DNA of 64,000 bases from JACRDG01 sp963760985 (GCA_963760985.1 CAVXFM010000017.1:248001-312000); one strand, 5' to 3'. Positions 21,273-30,612 are shown, counted from the first letter of the stretch. Made by a program: numbers and translations. Notes: generated from the letters alone by a model not told the origin.

Positions 21273-22084
21273 CGTGTTTCTACCTGTTCAAAGCCGTTGC
21301 GTATCCGTGGCAGGGTGCCGCCTTAGGGAGCCCGCCCGCGCTTGCTCGCACGCCCCCACGTGGATCAGGATACCAAAAGGGTCTGACTGGCTGAAACAAT
21401 TAGTGGGTTTGGTCTGCCCACATTGAGGCGCTATCTCATCTGAGACCTATGATATGCCCTTGTTCCGTAATCCGCAAGAAACCTGTGCACCCATGCAAGG
21501 GAACAGTTTGGATGACGGGCGACCTCAATTGTGTGTACCGTGCATGCCCACGCCCGTGGCGTTTGGCTCCACAGAGGCGACGTCGCCCCGATCGAGCACC
21601 GCCCTCTCTCGGGATGCCGGTAGGCCCTGGAGTCTGCCCCTTGTTATCGAAGAAACCTGCGCCCTGTCCCGGCTTGACACTCTTTGACGGACATGATAGT
21701 CCATGAATATAGCATAGGCAGGCGCTCATCTGGCGCTGGTGCGTAGTGCACCGTGTCGAGCGACCTTCAAAGGATGTTGCGTAGCGCAAGGCTTTCCCCT
21801 AAACGGTCATGATCACATCGATTCTCGTGATTACTCACTCGCACGGTTATGGACGGTAGTGATCTGGCACTCCTGCGGGTGGCCTTCCTCGTGAGCACAG
21901 ATTTTGTGCGCGGCCCTCGTGTCGGATGTGCAATTCGCATCGCCAAAAAGGTGCCGTGAGCGGCATAAGAAGGGTCCTGCTGCTCACTGATAGTTCTCAA
22001 CCGCACGTGACATGCGCCCACGGGAGAACCTAGTCCGGCTCGATAAATGATGCTGTATGCTCTCTTCTTTTGAAAGGCGGCGAC
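21273..22084. other. Divergent intergenic region, no gene seen
   Basis: About 810 bases separate the giant kinase (-) from the pentapeptide-repeat gene (+). It must hold the promoters of both. No frame has a recognisable product and no tRNA was found. GAAAGGCGG lies just before the ATG at 22085. Confidence 0.4.
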
Positions 22085-23290
22085 ATGCCTCCCCCATTGA
22101 AGACAATAAAGGCCGCAGAAGCTATCCGGTGCATCAGGTCGGGCATGAACGATAGCGCTCTCATGGAACGGTTCAATGTCTCAGCCAAAGGGCTTCAAAG
22201 CCTCTTCGACAAGATGGTGGCCGCGGGAATCCTGACGCGTTCCGAGCTGGAGCAGAGGGCAGCTTTGTTCTACGAATCGGGCAGCATGAGAGTGCTGGAA
22301 GCGAAATTTCCCGTACAAAAAGAAATAAAACCACGGGTCAAGATCTTTGCCACCGACGTGGTCAATTGTCTCAGGTCAGGCATGGACGATGTCGCGCTCA
22401 TGAAGAGGTACAATCTCTCCGCGTCTGGGCTGGAGCGCCTGTTCAAGAAGATGACCACCACCGGGACAATAAGCAGAGGAGAATTGCAGAACCGCATGCC
22501 GCCACGGCACACGCGTGTCGAGGTAGAACCACCAAAGGTGCAAGGGCTTGCCATAGACATCGGCGTGGCGGATGATGAATTGATGGCATTCTGGAAGTCC
22601 GTGCAGACAGGGGGAAAACGTGAATCGCTCATGACAGAACACGGTCTTTCGGAAACCGAACTGGAGCTTCTGTTGAGCGACGTGGTGTCCCGAGGTCTTG
22701 CCACTCGCGAGGAACTGGATCGCAAGATCCCCGACGAACGGATCGATTTTGCCATAAGGCACAGGAACTCGGATGAAGTAATTTTCAGCGGTCGGGCACG
22801 TTCCTTGAAAGACCTCATTGAGGCTGCCTTGTCCGCAAGTGTGGATCTCTCCGACGCAGACCTGAGAGGAGTGAATTTGGCGCGAGCTGATCTTTCGCGA
22901 GGCCGGTTCTGCAGAGCTGACATGGCCAAGGCCATACTCGTGGGAGCCGATCTGAGCAGAGCTCAACTCACAGGAGCGGATCTTGCCTCTGCGGAAATGA
23001 GTGGTGCGACCATGTACAAGACGAATCTCTCCCAGGCCAATCTCTGCGACACCAACATGACCATGATTCAAGGAGTGAGCATGCTCCTGTGCTGGGCTGA
23101 TCTCTCGGAAGCGAACTTTACCAACGCGAACCTTGTGGGAGCGAACTTGGTCGGGGCCAAGTTGTTCCAGACGATCTTTACAGGCGCAAATCTGAGTGGG
23201 GCTTATCTGGAAGGTACGAAACTGGATGGGGCGCAAAAGGATGGAATGACCGAGCAGGACGGCTCACAGAGTTTTGAGATCGTCTTGTGA
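22085..23290 (+). CDS. Pentapeptide-repeat protein with three N-terminal helical modules
   Basis: About 400 residues, predicted cytoplasmic. The ATG at 22085 is preferred over an upstream TTG because GAAAGGCGG sits at the right distance. The first 215 residues are three copies of a module of about 55-60 residues. The first two are close (IRSGMNDSALMERFNVSAKG and LRSGMDDVALMKRYNLSASG, each then LF-KM...G...-EL--R); the third is diverged (SLMTEHGLSETELELLLSDV). The C-terminal half has repeated A(D/N)LS/L-type pentapeptides (LSDADLRGVNLARADLS) from about 255 to 385, which should form a right-handed quadrilateral beta helix. Pentapeptide folds in some proteins mimic DNA or act as scaffolds; nothing here fixes the function. 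It is monocistronic and convergent with the HU gene. Confidence 0.85.
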   Translation: MPPPLKTIKAAEAIRCIRSGMNDSALMERFNVSAKGLQSLFDKMVAAGILTRSELEQRAALFYESGSMRVLEAKFPVQKEIKPRVKIFATDVVNCLRSGMDDVALMKRYNLSASGLERLFKKMTTTGTISRGELQNRMPPRHTRVEVEPPKVQGLAIDIGVADDELMAFWKSVQTGGKRESLMTEHGLSETELELLLSDVVSRGLATREELDRKIPDERIDFAIRHRNSDEVIFSGRARSLKDLIEAALSASVDLSDADLRGVNLARADLSRGRFCRADMAKAILVGADLSRAQLTGADLASAEMSGATMYKTNLSQANLCDTNMTMIQGVSMLLCWADLSEANFTNANLVGANLVGAKLFQTIFTGANLSGAYLEGTKLDGAQKDGMTEQDGSQSFEIVL

Positions 23291-23351
23291 GCAGGAAATC
23301 TCGGGCCGAAAGCGATTTTTCCCCTGAAAAATGACAATAGCGCGGCGAAAT

Positions 23352-23385
23352 GCCTCTAGGGCAGCGCATAACCTGCCCCAGAGGC
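23352..23385. terminator. Hairpin between convergent genes
   Basis: GCCTCT-A-GGGCA and TGCCC-C-AGAGGC pair with one mismatch around a 10-base loop. It lies between the 3' ends of the pentapeptide-repeat gene and the HU gene. There is no U tract on either side, so termination here is inferred from position. Confidence 0.45.
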
Positions 23386-23436
23386 GTGTAGGGTCCTCAC
23401 AGCGCGCTGATCGTCTGTTGTGAGCTGCAATAAGCC

Positions 23437-23721
23437 TCAGTCAGAGGTCTTCACTGCATCGCGGAGCGCCCTTGCCGCGCTGAACCGCGGGACCAATGAT
23501 GCTTTGATCTTGATTTTCTTCTGGGTCTGCGGATTCACACCCGTTCGCGCTTTCCTCTTGGCTATCCGGAAAGTGCCGAGATCCGATACCCGAATCTTTC
23601 CATCCTTCTTGGCCAACGACTCGTGTACGGATTTGACAAAAGCTTGAAGTGCCAAGGCAGCCGACTTTTTCGTGATGTTCGCCTGTTCCGCCATGCGGCT
23701 AACGAGTTCGGCCTTAGTCAT
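23437..23721 (-). CDS. HU-family DNA-binding protein
   Basis: 94 residues, the normal length for HU. N-terminus MTKAELVSRMAEQANITKK matches the dimerisation helices, and the core GKIRVSDLGTFRIAKRKARTG gives the GxF turn and the start of the DNA-binding arm. The arm keeps GVNPQT followed by a basic IKIKAS stretch. It probably acts as a dimeric nucleoid-associated protein. Shine-Dalgarno GGGGGTGG precedes the ATG. A TTGACA-containing promoter with an inverted repeat over its -10 region lies 60-90 bases upstream, suggesting a repressor or autoregulation. It is monocistronic. The HU paralogue type (HupA/B-like) cannot be decided. Confidence 0.95.
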   Translation of the reverse strand: MTKAELVSRMAEQANITKKSAALALQAFVKSVHESLAKKDGKIRVSDLGTFRIAKRKARTGVNPQTQKKIKIKASLVPRFSAARALRDAVKTSD

Positions 23722-23770
23722 GGAACCACCCCCTCAAACAGTTCGATAGAATTAATTTTTCGCGAACGAA

Positions 23771-23789
23771 GAATAGGGGTAACCTATTC
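23771..23789. promoter_or_regulatory. Inverted repeat over the HU promoter (operator candidate)
   Basis: GAATAGG-GGTAA-CCTATTC is a perfect 7-base inverted repeat with a 5-base spacer. It covers the proposed -10 element (23781-23786). The position is what a repressor site would have; the binding protein is unknown. Confidence 0.5.
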
Positions 23790-23809
23790 CTAATGTTTTT
23801 TCGTGTCAA
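23781..23809 (-). promoter_or_regulatory. Sigma-70-type promoter of the HU gene
   Basis: On the minus strand a perfect -35 TTGACA (23804-23809) is followed after 17 bases by TAGGTT (23781-23786), a weak -10. Transcription would start near 23774, about 50 bases before the ATG at 23721. Confidence 0.55.
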
Positions 23810-24124
23810 GACCGTTCGTGATGTTTGGAGGCATCCGCGTAAGGTTTTTTTGCAGCAGAGCTGAATAAACGCGTAGGCACGGCACTGGAAAAGTGGAATA
23901 GCCACCGCGTAAAACATGGGGGAGGCGCCAGATGAGCCTTTGCACAACAGCGATCCTGGTGACCATCGTGCTGGCTGCGGCAGTGGGCCAGCAACTCGGA
24001 CCGACTGCCACACTCCTAGAGATCTGACATGCGAGCTTATCCTTGGGTGTCCCGGCCAAGAGCCTCCGGGAACGACACCATAATGCCATGCTTTCGGGAA
24101 AGCATCGCATTACGCAGCAGCCTC

Positions 24125-25072
24125 CTAGATCGATTCCTCGTCGGGCAACGGTGCGACTTGCAGATAATCCGCAAGAGGGACTCGGATGAACCGAAGATCC
24201 TGGTGGGTGATGTCGATGGGAACTGCTTGGCGCTGTTCTTTCTTGGACAGGACCAGTTCCCCGCTTTCCGAGGCCATGACAATCCTCGACGGCACGTCCA
24301 GACCGCGCTTGACCGCTTCGGGAATGCCGAAGCCGTAGTTCACGTGCCCGTTTCCCGCGATCACCATCATAATCCTGTCGCTGCCTTGGGGTGACTTGAG
24401 AAAACGTACCACTCCTGCCGCCATAGTCTGATCGCGGAGAGCCTGTGCGAGCACAATCCGGTCCAATCCCATGCCCTGAAACGCCTTGTGTACTCTCAGG
24501 CGCAGTCGCAGGAGACGATCGTTCAGGGGATTGATGTTCTTCTTCAGGTCAGAAGGAACCGCTTTGCGTTCTTCCGGAGTGAGCTTGTCCAGGCCGGCCA
24601 TAGCGACCTTGTGGACGAGTATGTCCGAGGCATTCAGTCCCTTGATCGGGACATGAAGCCTCCGCGCAGCGAGAAGCACGGAACGGTAATCGTTCAAGTT
24701 CGTCCATCGGCCACCGCCGAGGTCTCGCATGAGTGCGGAGATGTCCTCGTTGCCCTTTTGCCAGCGGTCGAGGATCGGTTGTTGCTCCTGGGTGAACATC
24801 TCCATGCCGAGTGCGAGCTTCGGGTTTCGTGCGGCTAACCCTTGCAATATGGCTGCTTGGAGTTCGTGATGTCGAGCGATGGTATGGATCTCGCCCACGT
24901 ACACCACGCGCACCTGGGCCAAGTCATCCAGCAGCGTTTCCATGGGAATCGGCTCACCCATCAGTAGATCCACCATACAGGAGGGAGATGAAGCCAGAGC
25001 AGTGCCGACCGAGCACAGCATGAGGAATACCGCCAGTACCACGCAGTGAAGCCAATTCGGGTAATAATCCAT
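24125..25072 (-). CDS. ChaN-like (DUF399) secreted protein
   Basis: About 315 residues. The ATG at 25072 is preferred over a TTG three codons upstream. It begins with a signal peptide (hydrophobic LHCVVLAVFLMLCSVGTALA, cleavage after ALA). There is no good lipobox, so it may be periplasmic rather than a lipoprotein. VVYVGEIHTIARHH near residue 65 and HVNYGFGIPEAV near the C-terminus match the haem-binding/EreA-like ChaN fold. ChaN homologues bind haem and have been linked to iron or cation handling; substrate and partners are unknown here. It starts 2 bases after the acylphosphatase stop, so the two are co-transcribed. Confidence 0.8.
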   Translation of the reverse strand: MDYYPNWLHCVVLAVFLMLCSVGTALASSPSCMVDLLMGEPIPMETLLDDLAQVRVVYVGEIHTIARHHELQAAILQGLAARNPKLALGMEMFTQEQQPILDRWQKGNEDISALMRDLGGGRWTNLNDYRSVLLAARRLHVPIKGLNASDILVHKVAMAGLDKLTPEERKAVPSDLKKNINPLNDRLLRLRLRVHKAFQGMGLDRIVLAQALRDQTMAAGVVRFLKSPQGSDRIMMVIAGNGHVNYGFGIPEAVKRGLDVPSRIVMASESGELVLSKKEQRQAVPIDITHQDLRFIRVPLADYLQVAPLPDEESI

Positions 25073-25074
25073 GC

Positions 25075-25368
25075 TTACCAAAAACCCCCTGTGTATCTCA
25101 CGTCGAAGTCAGCAAACTCACCTTTATGCGGTTCTTCAATAACCTTGACCTCGTCCACCCTTCCGTGAGGCGAGCCTTTGTGGCACCACGAAATCATTGC
25201 ATGCACCTTTTCCCGGTCGCCCTCGAAGACCGCCTCCACTCTGCCGTCAGGCAGGTTCCTCACCCATCCGTATACGCCACCGTTTCTCGCTGCAGTTTTG
25301 GTGTAATAGCGGAAGTTGACGCCCTGGACCATCCCCGAAATCAGAACTCTCCTACGAATCTTCTCCAT
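25075..25368 (-). CDS. acyP: Acylphosphatase
   Basis: 97 residues, the normal length. It should hydrolyse acyl phosphates such as acetyl phosphate or carbamoyl phosphate in the cytoplasm. The signature VQGVNFRYYTK carries the phosphate-binding Arg, and GWVRNLPDGRVEAVFEG carries the catalytic Asn. It lies directly upstream of the ChaN-like gene and about 140 bases downstream of ligA on the same strand. Confidence 0.93.
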   Translation of the reverse strand: MEKIRRRVLISGMVQGVNFRYYTKTAARNGGVYGWVRNLPDGRVEAVFEGDREKVHAMISWCHKGSPHGRVDEVKVIEEPHKGEFADFDVRYTGGFW

Positions 25369-25510
25369 GTGTGCTCCTCCATGGAAAACGCAGAACCAAA
25401 TTCAGTTCAGCCGAACGATCCGTGGTCTGCGATTTCCTCCTGCGATCCACGGCCCGTTTGAGCCATGTCGTGTTCCCGGTGCGACACCAGGGAACAGCCG
25501 GACACGCGCT

Positions 25511-27547
25511 TCACGCGATTCCGGCTCTTTCGCGGAATTCCGCCTCTGTCAACACGTGCACGCCCAGCTCTCGCGCGCGATCCAGTTTGGAGCCCGGGTC
25601 CTCTCCCACCACTACAAAGTCTGTTTTGCCGCTGACCGATCCGCTGACTTTACCTCCGGCATCCTCCACGAGCTTCTTGGCTTCTGCTCGGGGCATAATC
25701 AGCGCGCCCGTAAACACCACGGTTTTTCCTGCAAACGCAGAGTCAGGAGCGGGCGGAGACGGTTTTAACGGTATCGGATTCACACCGGCAGCCAGCAGAC
25801 GGTCGATCATCTGTCGGTTATGGGGCTCGTGAAAGAATGCGACCACGCTTTGCGCAACCTCCGGACCAATGCCGTGGACCTGCTGCAATTCCTGCTCGCT
25901 CTTTCCGGAAAGTGCGTGAATGTCGCCAAAAGCCTCGACCAGCAGTCTCGCTACGTGCTCGCCCACGAGCGGAATACCCAAACTGAACAGGAACCTATCG
26001 TACGCAACTGTTCGGGAACGGTCCAACGCGGCCAAAATATTCGAAGCGGATTTTTCGGCCATCCTTTCCAGAGAGGCGAGCGTGTGCTTGTCCAGAGAAT
26101 ACAGGTTTGACGGATTACTCACGAGGCCGCGGTCCACCAGTTGCTCCACCAGTTTCACCCCGAGCCCTTCCACATCCATGGCGTTTCGCGAGGCAAAGTG
26201 CCGTATGGTCTCCTTCAGACGGGCAGGGCAGGAGACGTTTACGCAGCGCTTGGCAGCTTGTCCCTCAAGGCGTACCGCGATAGATTCGCATACCGGGCAC
26301 CGATCCGGGATGGCGTACGGAACGCTCTCCGCAGATCTGAGTTCCTTGACCACTTCCACCACCTCGGGGATGACATCTCCTGCCCTCTGGATCACGACGG
26401 TGTCGCCTTCACGTATGTCTTTGCGGTCGATCTCGTCCTGATTATGCAGAGTAGCGCGACTGACCTTCACGCCTCCCACATTGACCGGCTCCATTACCGC
26501 CACAGGAGTGAGTGTGCCTGTGCGGCCCACGCCGATCTCAATGCTGAGGATCTTCGTGGTTGCTTGCAAAGGCTCAAACTTGAATGCCACCGCCCATCGT
26601 GGTGCGCGGGTTCGCACGCCGAGCCGATTCTGCGCTTCGAACGAGTTGACCTTGACCACCGCGCCGTCGATTTCGTACGGGAGCCCTTCCCGAATGCGGT
26701 GAAGCTCATGGTAGTGGGCCAGAACCGCGTGGATGTCATCACACAACCGGGAGTTTTCCAGATTGGCCGGAAGGCCGAAGTCTTTGAGAGTGTGGAGGAG
26801 TTCCATGTGCGTTGCGAGCATGGGGCCTTCAAAGCGACCGACTCCGTGAGCAGCGAATCGCAAGGGTCTCCTTGCTGTCACACGCGGATCGAGCTGGCGC
26901 ACAGCTCCGGCAGCGGCATTGCGGGGATTTGCAAAAGCCGGCAAACCGGCTTCATCGCGACTTCGGTTGAGTTCGTCGAAGTCGGACCGGTTCATGAAGA
27001 TCTCACCTCGTACGTCAATAAGCCCTATCGCCCCCGGTGAGCCGTTCGTGACAAGTTTCAGGGGAATTGCGCGTATGGTGCGGATGTTTGCCGTGACATC
27101 CTCGCCTGTCAATCCGTCCCCGCGCGTGGATCCTGATATGAGGATTCCATTTTCGTACACGAGTTCTATCGCGATTCCGTCCAATTTGGGCTCAGTCACG
27201 TACGAGACGTCAGAGAAGAGCCCAAGAGTCCTCTTGACTCTCGCGTCGAACTCAAGCAATTCCGACTCCGCGAACACGTTGGAAAGGGAAAGCATGGGAA
27301 TCGTGTGAGCCACCTCTCCGAATTTGTCAAGAGGCCGGCCGCCGACGCGTTGCGAAGGCGAATCAGAAGTGACCAGCCCGGGAAAATCCTTTTCCAGATC
27401 GAGCAACCTTCTGAACAGGCGGTCGTAATCCGCGTCGGATATTTCCGGAGCGTCCAGCACATAATAGAGATGGTCGTGGTGTCGGATTTGCCGACGAATC
27501 TCTTCCATCTCGCGGATAATCGCTTTCGAGGGTAAAGTGTGGGTCAT
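25511..27547 (-). CDS. ligA: NAD-dependent DNA ligase LigA
   Basis: 678 residues, full length for bacterial LigA. It seals nicks during replication and repair using NAD. The adenylation domain has EPKLDGIAIELVY with the nucleotide-accepting Lys near residue 118. An OB fold follows, then a four-Cys zinc finger (CPVC...CVNVSC), helix-hairpin-helix repeats (VHGIGPEVAQSV) and a C-terminal BRCT domain (KTVVFTGALIMPRAEAKKLV). It starts MTHTLPSKAIIREMEEIRRQ, a normal N-terminal helix. The following acylphosphatase gene may share its transcript. Confidence 0.97.
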   Translation of the reverse strand: MTHTLPSKAIIREMEEIRRQIRHHDHLYYVLDAPEISDADYDRLFRRLLDLEKDFPGLVTSDSPSQRVGGRPLDKFGEVAHTIPMLSLSNVFAESELLEFDARVKRTLGLFSDVSYVTEPKLDGIAIELVYENGILISGSTRGDGLTGEDVTANIRTIRAIPLKLVTNGSPGAIGLIDVRGEIFMNRSDFDELNRSRDEAGLPAFANPRNAAAGAVRQLDPRVTARRPLRFAAHGVGRFEGPMLATHMELLHTLKDFGLPANLENSRLCDDIHAVLAHYHELHRIREGLPYEIDGAVVKVNSFEAQNRLGVRTRAPRWAVAFKFEPLQATTKILSIEIGVGRTGTLTPVAVMEPVNVGGVKVSRATLHNQDEIDRKDIREGDTVVIQRAGDVIPEVVEVVKELRSAESVPYAIPDRCPVCESIAVRLEGQAAKRCVNVSCPARLKETIRHFASRNAMDVEGLGVKLVEQLVDRGLVSNPSNLYSLDKHTLASLERMAEKSASNILAALDRSRTVAYDRFLFSLGIPLVGEHVARLLVEAFGDIHALSGKSEQELQQVHGIGPEVAQSVVAFFHEPHNRQMIDRLLAAGVNPIPLKPSPPAPDSAFAGKTVVFTGALIMPRAEAKKLVEDAGGKVSGSVSGKTDFVVVGEDPGSKLDRARELGVHVLTEAEFRERAGIA

Positions 27548-27741
27548 GACATGCCTTGAGGTGATGGGAAAAACGCCTCCTTCACAAAAGGAACGGCGGC
27601 TCTTGCCCCTGGTTCTTTAGGTGCACGATGCAGCCAAAAGGTTCTCTTCAACCCGATATTCTTCTCCGGGAGTCTCCCCGTCCGCGACCGTCGTGTGTGA
27701 GTTCACCGTGTGCAGGGTAATGTCAACCGCCTGAAACAAAG

Positions 27742-27763
27742 GAGACGGCCCGGGAGCCGCCTC
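27742..27763 (-). terminator. Terminator-like hairpin downstream of the liv operon
   Basis: On the minus strand GAGGCGGC and GCCGTCTC form an 8-base stem (one G-T pair) with a 6-base loop, followed by the T-rich CTTTGTTTC. It lies downstream of the last gene of the liv cluster and before ligA. Confidence 0.55.
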
Positions 27764-27790
27764 ACAATAAAATGATGACTATCACTGCAA

Positions 27791-27829
27791 GTCCGGTCGA
27801 TTCAGACGCAACTGCGTCGAGGACCGGAC
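27791..27829. terminator. Long two-part hairpin at the end of the liv cluster
   Basis: GTCCGGTC/GACCGGAC (8 bases, perfect) enclose GACGCA/TGCGTC (6 bases, perfect). The structure begins 12 bases after the stop of the small secreted protein gene. There is no U tract after it in either direction, so it may protect the 3' end or act with the next hairpin. Confidence 0.5.
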
Positions 27830-27840
27830 ACAAAAAACAG

Positions 27841-28437
27841 CTATTTCTTTGGCCATGTGCCTTTAAACTCGACCCGAATCTCCTTGCCTTTCTCATCTTT
27901 GAACACAGCCGTGCCGTTCTTCACCGCAATGGGGAAAGAAAAGTCGGAAATCCCTTTCCACCACTTGCTTACCAGAGCACCGGGTGAGGATTTCATTGCC
28001 GCGATCCTGGGAGCAAAATCGGCGCTTACGGACAGGCTCACAATGGTGGGAAAAGCCTCGTTGCTGACCACCACCCGCAATTGGTTGGTCTTGCCTGCAG
28101 GAATCCACGATTTCTCGTACACCATCGGCGTGTTGACATCAAAGCCGTCGAACGCGGTCGTGAACTGCAGCTCATCGAGCATAATGGGCTGCTTTCCCGG
28201 GTTCTTGATGTCGAAGACATAGGCCACGCTCAGCATGCTACTGTATCCGTACTTTCCCACTGTTCCGGGTTCTTTTTCGCTTTTGTACCCTATGCGGGGC
28301 TTTACGAAGAAAGGTTCAATACTGGCAATTTCGACCTTCTCAAGTGTGATGACCGGTTTCTCTGCTGCGAGAGCCGGTAACACTGCAAAACCAAACGCCA
28401 CTATCAGAGCGGTGACTACTTTCACTGTCTTGTTCAT
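27841..28437 (-). CDS. Secreted protein of unknown function at the end of the liv operon
   Basis: About 198 residues from the ATG at 28437, chosen because it starts directly before a signal peptide (MNKTVKVVTALIVAFGFAVL, cleavage after ALA); an in-frame start lies 21 bases upstream. The mature part looks all-beta, with EKVEIASIEPFFVKPRIGYK and YVFDIKNPGKQPIMLDELQF resembling a periplasmic LEA14/immunoglobulin-like fold. I do not recognise a family with confidence. It follows livF by 27 bases on the same strand, so it is probably co-expressed with the transporter. Confidence 0.75.
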   Translation of the reverse strand: MNKTVKVVTALIVAFGFAVLPALAAEKPVITLEKVEIASIEPFFVKPRIGYKSEKEPGTVGKYGYSSMLSVAYVFDIKNPGKQPIMLDELQFTTAFDGFDVNTPMVYEKSWIPAGKTNQLRVVVSNEAFPTIVSLSVSADFAPRIAAMKSSPGALVSKWWKGISDFSFPIAVKNGTAVFKDEKGKEIRVEFKGTWPKK

Positions 28438-28464
28438 GATCCCTCCAGTGCCCTCCAAGGGCTC

Positions 28465-29319
28465 TTAGGCTAGCCAGCGTTTGCGTCGTTTGTAATGCTT
28501 GACATCCCGGAAGCTCTTCCTCCCGCCCACATCGGTCAGACCGAGGTAGAAATCTCTTATATCCGGGTTCTCTCTGAGCTTTTCCGACGTGTCGTCCATC
28601 ACAATTCGCCCGTTTTCCATCACGTACGCGTAAGGAGCCACAGTCAGCGCAAGTTTCACGTTCTGTTCCACAAGGAGAATAGGGATCTTCTCCTCCCGGT
28701 TGAGGCGCTGAATAATCTCGAAGATCTCCTTGATAAGCAGCGGCGCCAACCCCATGGACGGTTCATCGAGAAGCATGAGTTTCGGCTGCGCCATCATTGC
28801 CCTACCGATGACGCACATCTGCTGTTCGCCTCCACTAATGAAACCGGCCATGATGTTCCGCCGTTCCTTGAGTCGAGGGAAATAATGATACACCATTTCC
28901 AAGCGTTCTTTCAGCCCGCCGGGTCTCAGGTGCCCTCCTACGATAAGGTTCTCCTCAACGGTGAGGTGCTCAAAGACCCGTCTCCCCTCGATAATCTGGA
29001 TGATTCCTCTTTGGGAGATCTTTTCTGCCGGGAGTTTGTGTATCTTTTCCCCCATGAACTCGATACTCCCATCGGTCACGTGGCCTTCTTCGTGATTGAG
29101 GAGGCCTGAAATGGCCTTCAGGGTGGTGCTCTTACCCGCGCCGTTGGCGCCGAGTAGTGCCACGATTCCGCCCGCGGGGACTTGGATGGACACTCCCTTG
29201 AGGACGAGAATAACCTCGTGGTATCTCACCTCGATATTGTTGATCTTCAAGATACTGCTGTTCTCGGCCACAACCTTCTCCCTCATTTCAGCAACTGTGC
29301 AGCTCGGCAAAGGAGACAT
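28465..29319 (-). CDS. livF: Branched-chain-type ABC transporter ATP-binding protein LivF
   Basis: Up to 284 residues, a little longer than usual LivF; an internal ATG at 29286 would give a more typical N-terminus. Walker A is GANGAGKSTT, followed by a Q-loop region, signature FISGGEQQMC and Walker B LMLLDEPSMGL. EGRRVFEHLTVEENL is characteristic of the LivF side of the heterodimeric ATPase. It should power uptake together with LivG, LivH and LivM of the same operon. Confidence 0.93.
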   Translation of the reverse strand: MSPLPSCTVAEMREKVVAENSSILKINNIEVRYHEVILVLKGVSIQVPAGGIVALLGANGAGKSTTLKAISGLLNHEEGHVTDGSIEFMGEKIHKLPAEKISQRGIIQIIEGRRVFEHLTVEENLIVGGHLRPGGLKERLEMVYHYFPRLKERRNIMAGFISGGEQQMCVIGRAMMAQPKLMLLDEPSMGLAPLLIKEIFEIIQRLNREEKIPILLVEQNVKLALTVAPYAYVMENGRIVMDDTSEKLRENPDIRDFYLGLTDVGGRKSFRDVKHYKRRKRWLA

Positions 29320-29358
29320 GGACGTATCGGGGCGGAAGAATCCGCCCCGTATGGGGCT

Positions 29359-30612
29359 CTACCACCCAAGCCAACTCTGCCACTTGTCGGGAAATTTTTC
29401 TTTCATGTTGATTTTCCCGAAGTACACGATCTTGCCATCTTTGATCGTGTAGAACGTGGCAACCGGTGTCGGTCGATGATCTTTATCGGTGATGGTGTAA
29501 TGGGACTGGCCCAAAGCCCCGGGCGTATCAAAGGGACTCCAATCTCTCAGAGACTCCAGAGCGGCCTTGATCGAGGGGCCGTCAAGCTTTCCTTTCTTGT
29601 CGGCAATCTTCAGGCCCGCAGCGGCCAGGCTCACCTTCAGCCAGCCCTGCACGGTTCGTATGTCCCGCTTGTCCAGAGGAATGCTCGGGTTCACCTTCTT
29701 GCAATATTCCCGGACCTTGTCCATGTACGGGACGTTCGTGTCCAGAAAGGCGCATGACGTCGCGCCGATCACGCCTTCGCCCGCCTTGCCGGTCAACTTC
29801 AAGAGATTGTGGTCGAATCCCCAGTTGTCGATGATGTGGTCCGCTCCGAGCTGCGCGTTATACGCGTCCTTTATGGCCACGGCCACCGACATGGTGGTAT
29901 TCCCGTGCCAGATCACGTTTGGTTCCTCGCTTTTCGCGCCAAGCACCTGGCTCTTGGTGTCCAGCGCGGTCAACGACACATCCTCATCTTTTCCGACCTC
30001 GATTCCCAGCAACTTGGCCTGGTCCTTGATGGCCTTGATGGGAGCGCTGCAATACGGAGACGCGAACATGTAGAAACAAACCAGTTTGGGTTTCTTCCCC
30101 GCTTCTCTGGCTTTCTTCCATTTGTCGCTCTTTTTCCACACTTCTTCGTACCACAGGGTCAGAGCACCGCGGGCATTGGTAGAATAGTCCGTGCTATAGA
30201 TGAAATTATACGGCGTCTTCTTCGGGTCGCACAAGTGGCCGGAGAGAGAGTCGGAGATTGTCACCATCTTGTCATGGTTGACCGTCGCGGAGAGGGCTTC
30301 GGTGTCGCCTGTGCCCCACTGGAGGAGCATGGCGATTTTGTCGGTATTCCTGAACGCCTTGTAGATGGTAATGGCTTCGGGAACCCTATACCCGTAATCG
30401 CGCAGCAGCAACTTGATTTTCTTACCGTTGATTCCGCCCGTGTCATTGATGAAGGTTACGCATTCTCTGACGCCCAGAGCTGCATCCTTTCCCACATCGG
30501 AGGTGGCACCGGTCAAGTCATTGATCGAGCCTACTTTGATTTCCCCTGCGGCAAAAGCCCACGTACCCACGAGAGCCAAAGCCAAAGTCAGTAGCAAAAC
30601 CTTTTTCTTCAT
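29359..30612 (-). CDS. livK: ABC transporter substrate-binding protein (LivK/periplasmic type I)
   Basis: About 417 residues from the ATG at 30612, which has a strong GAAGGAGGAAG Shine-Dalgarno and begins a signal peptide (MKKKVLLLTLALALVGTWAF). The mature start EIKVGSINDLTGATSDVGKD is the usual N-lobe of the Leu/Ile/Val-binding family. It is longer than E. coli LivK (about 369) and has extra Lys-rich segments. The binding-pocket residues cannot be read as amino-acid specific, and an aromatic or aliphatic acid substrate is equally possible given the ligase in the operon. Confidence 0.88.
   Translation of the reverse strand: MKKKVLLLTLALALVGTWAFAAGEIKVGSINDLTGATSDVGKDAALGVRECVTFINDTGGINGKKIKLLLRDYGYRVPEAITIYKAFRNTDKIAMLLQWGTGDTEALSATVNHDKMVTISDSLSGHLCDPKKTPYNFIYSTDYSTNARGALTLWYEEVWKKSDKWKKAREAGKKPKLVCFYMFASPYCSAPIKAIKDQAKLLGIEVGKDEDVSLTALDTKSQVLGAKSEEPNVIWHGNTTMSVAVAIKDAYNAQLGADHIIDNWGFDHNLLKLTGKAGEGVIGATSCAFLDTNVPYMDKVREYCKKVNPSIPLDKRDIRTVQGWLKVSLAAAGLKIADKKGKLDGPSIKAALESLRDWSPFDTPGALGQSHYTITDKDHRPTPVATFYTIKDGKIVYFGKINMKEKFPDKWQSWLGW

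Noticed and set aside
26141..27040. 299-codon plus-strand frame
   Set aside because: Antisense to ligA; shadow frame in high-GC coding DNA.
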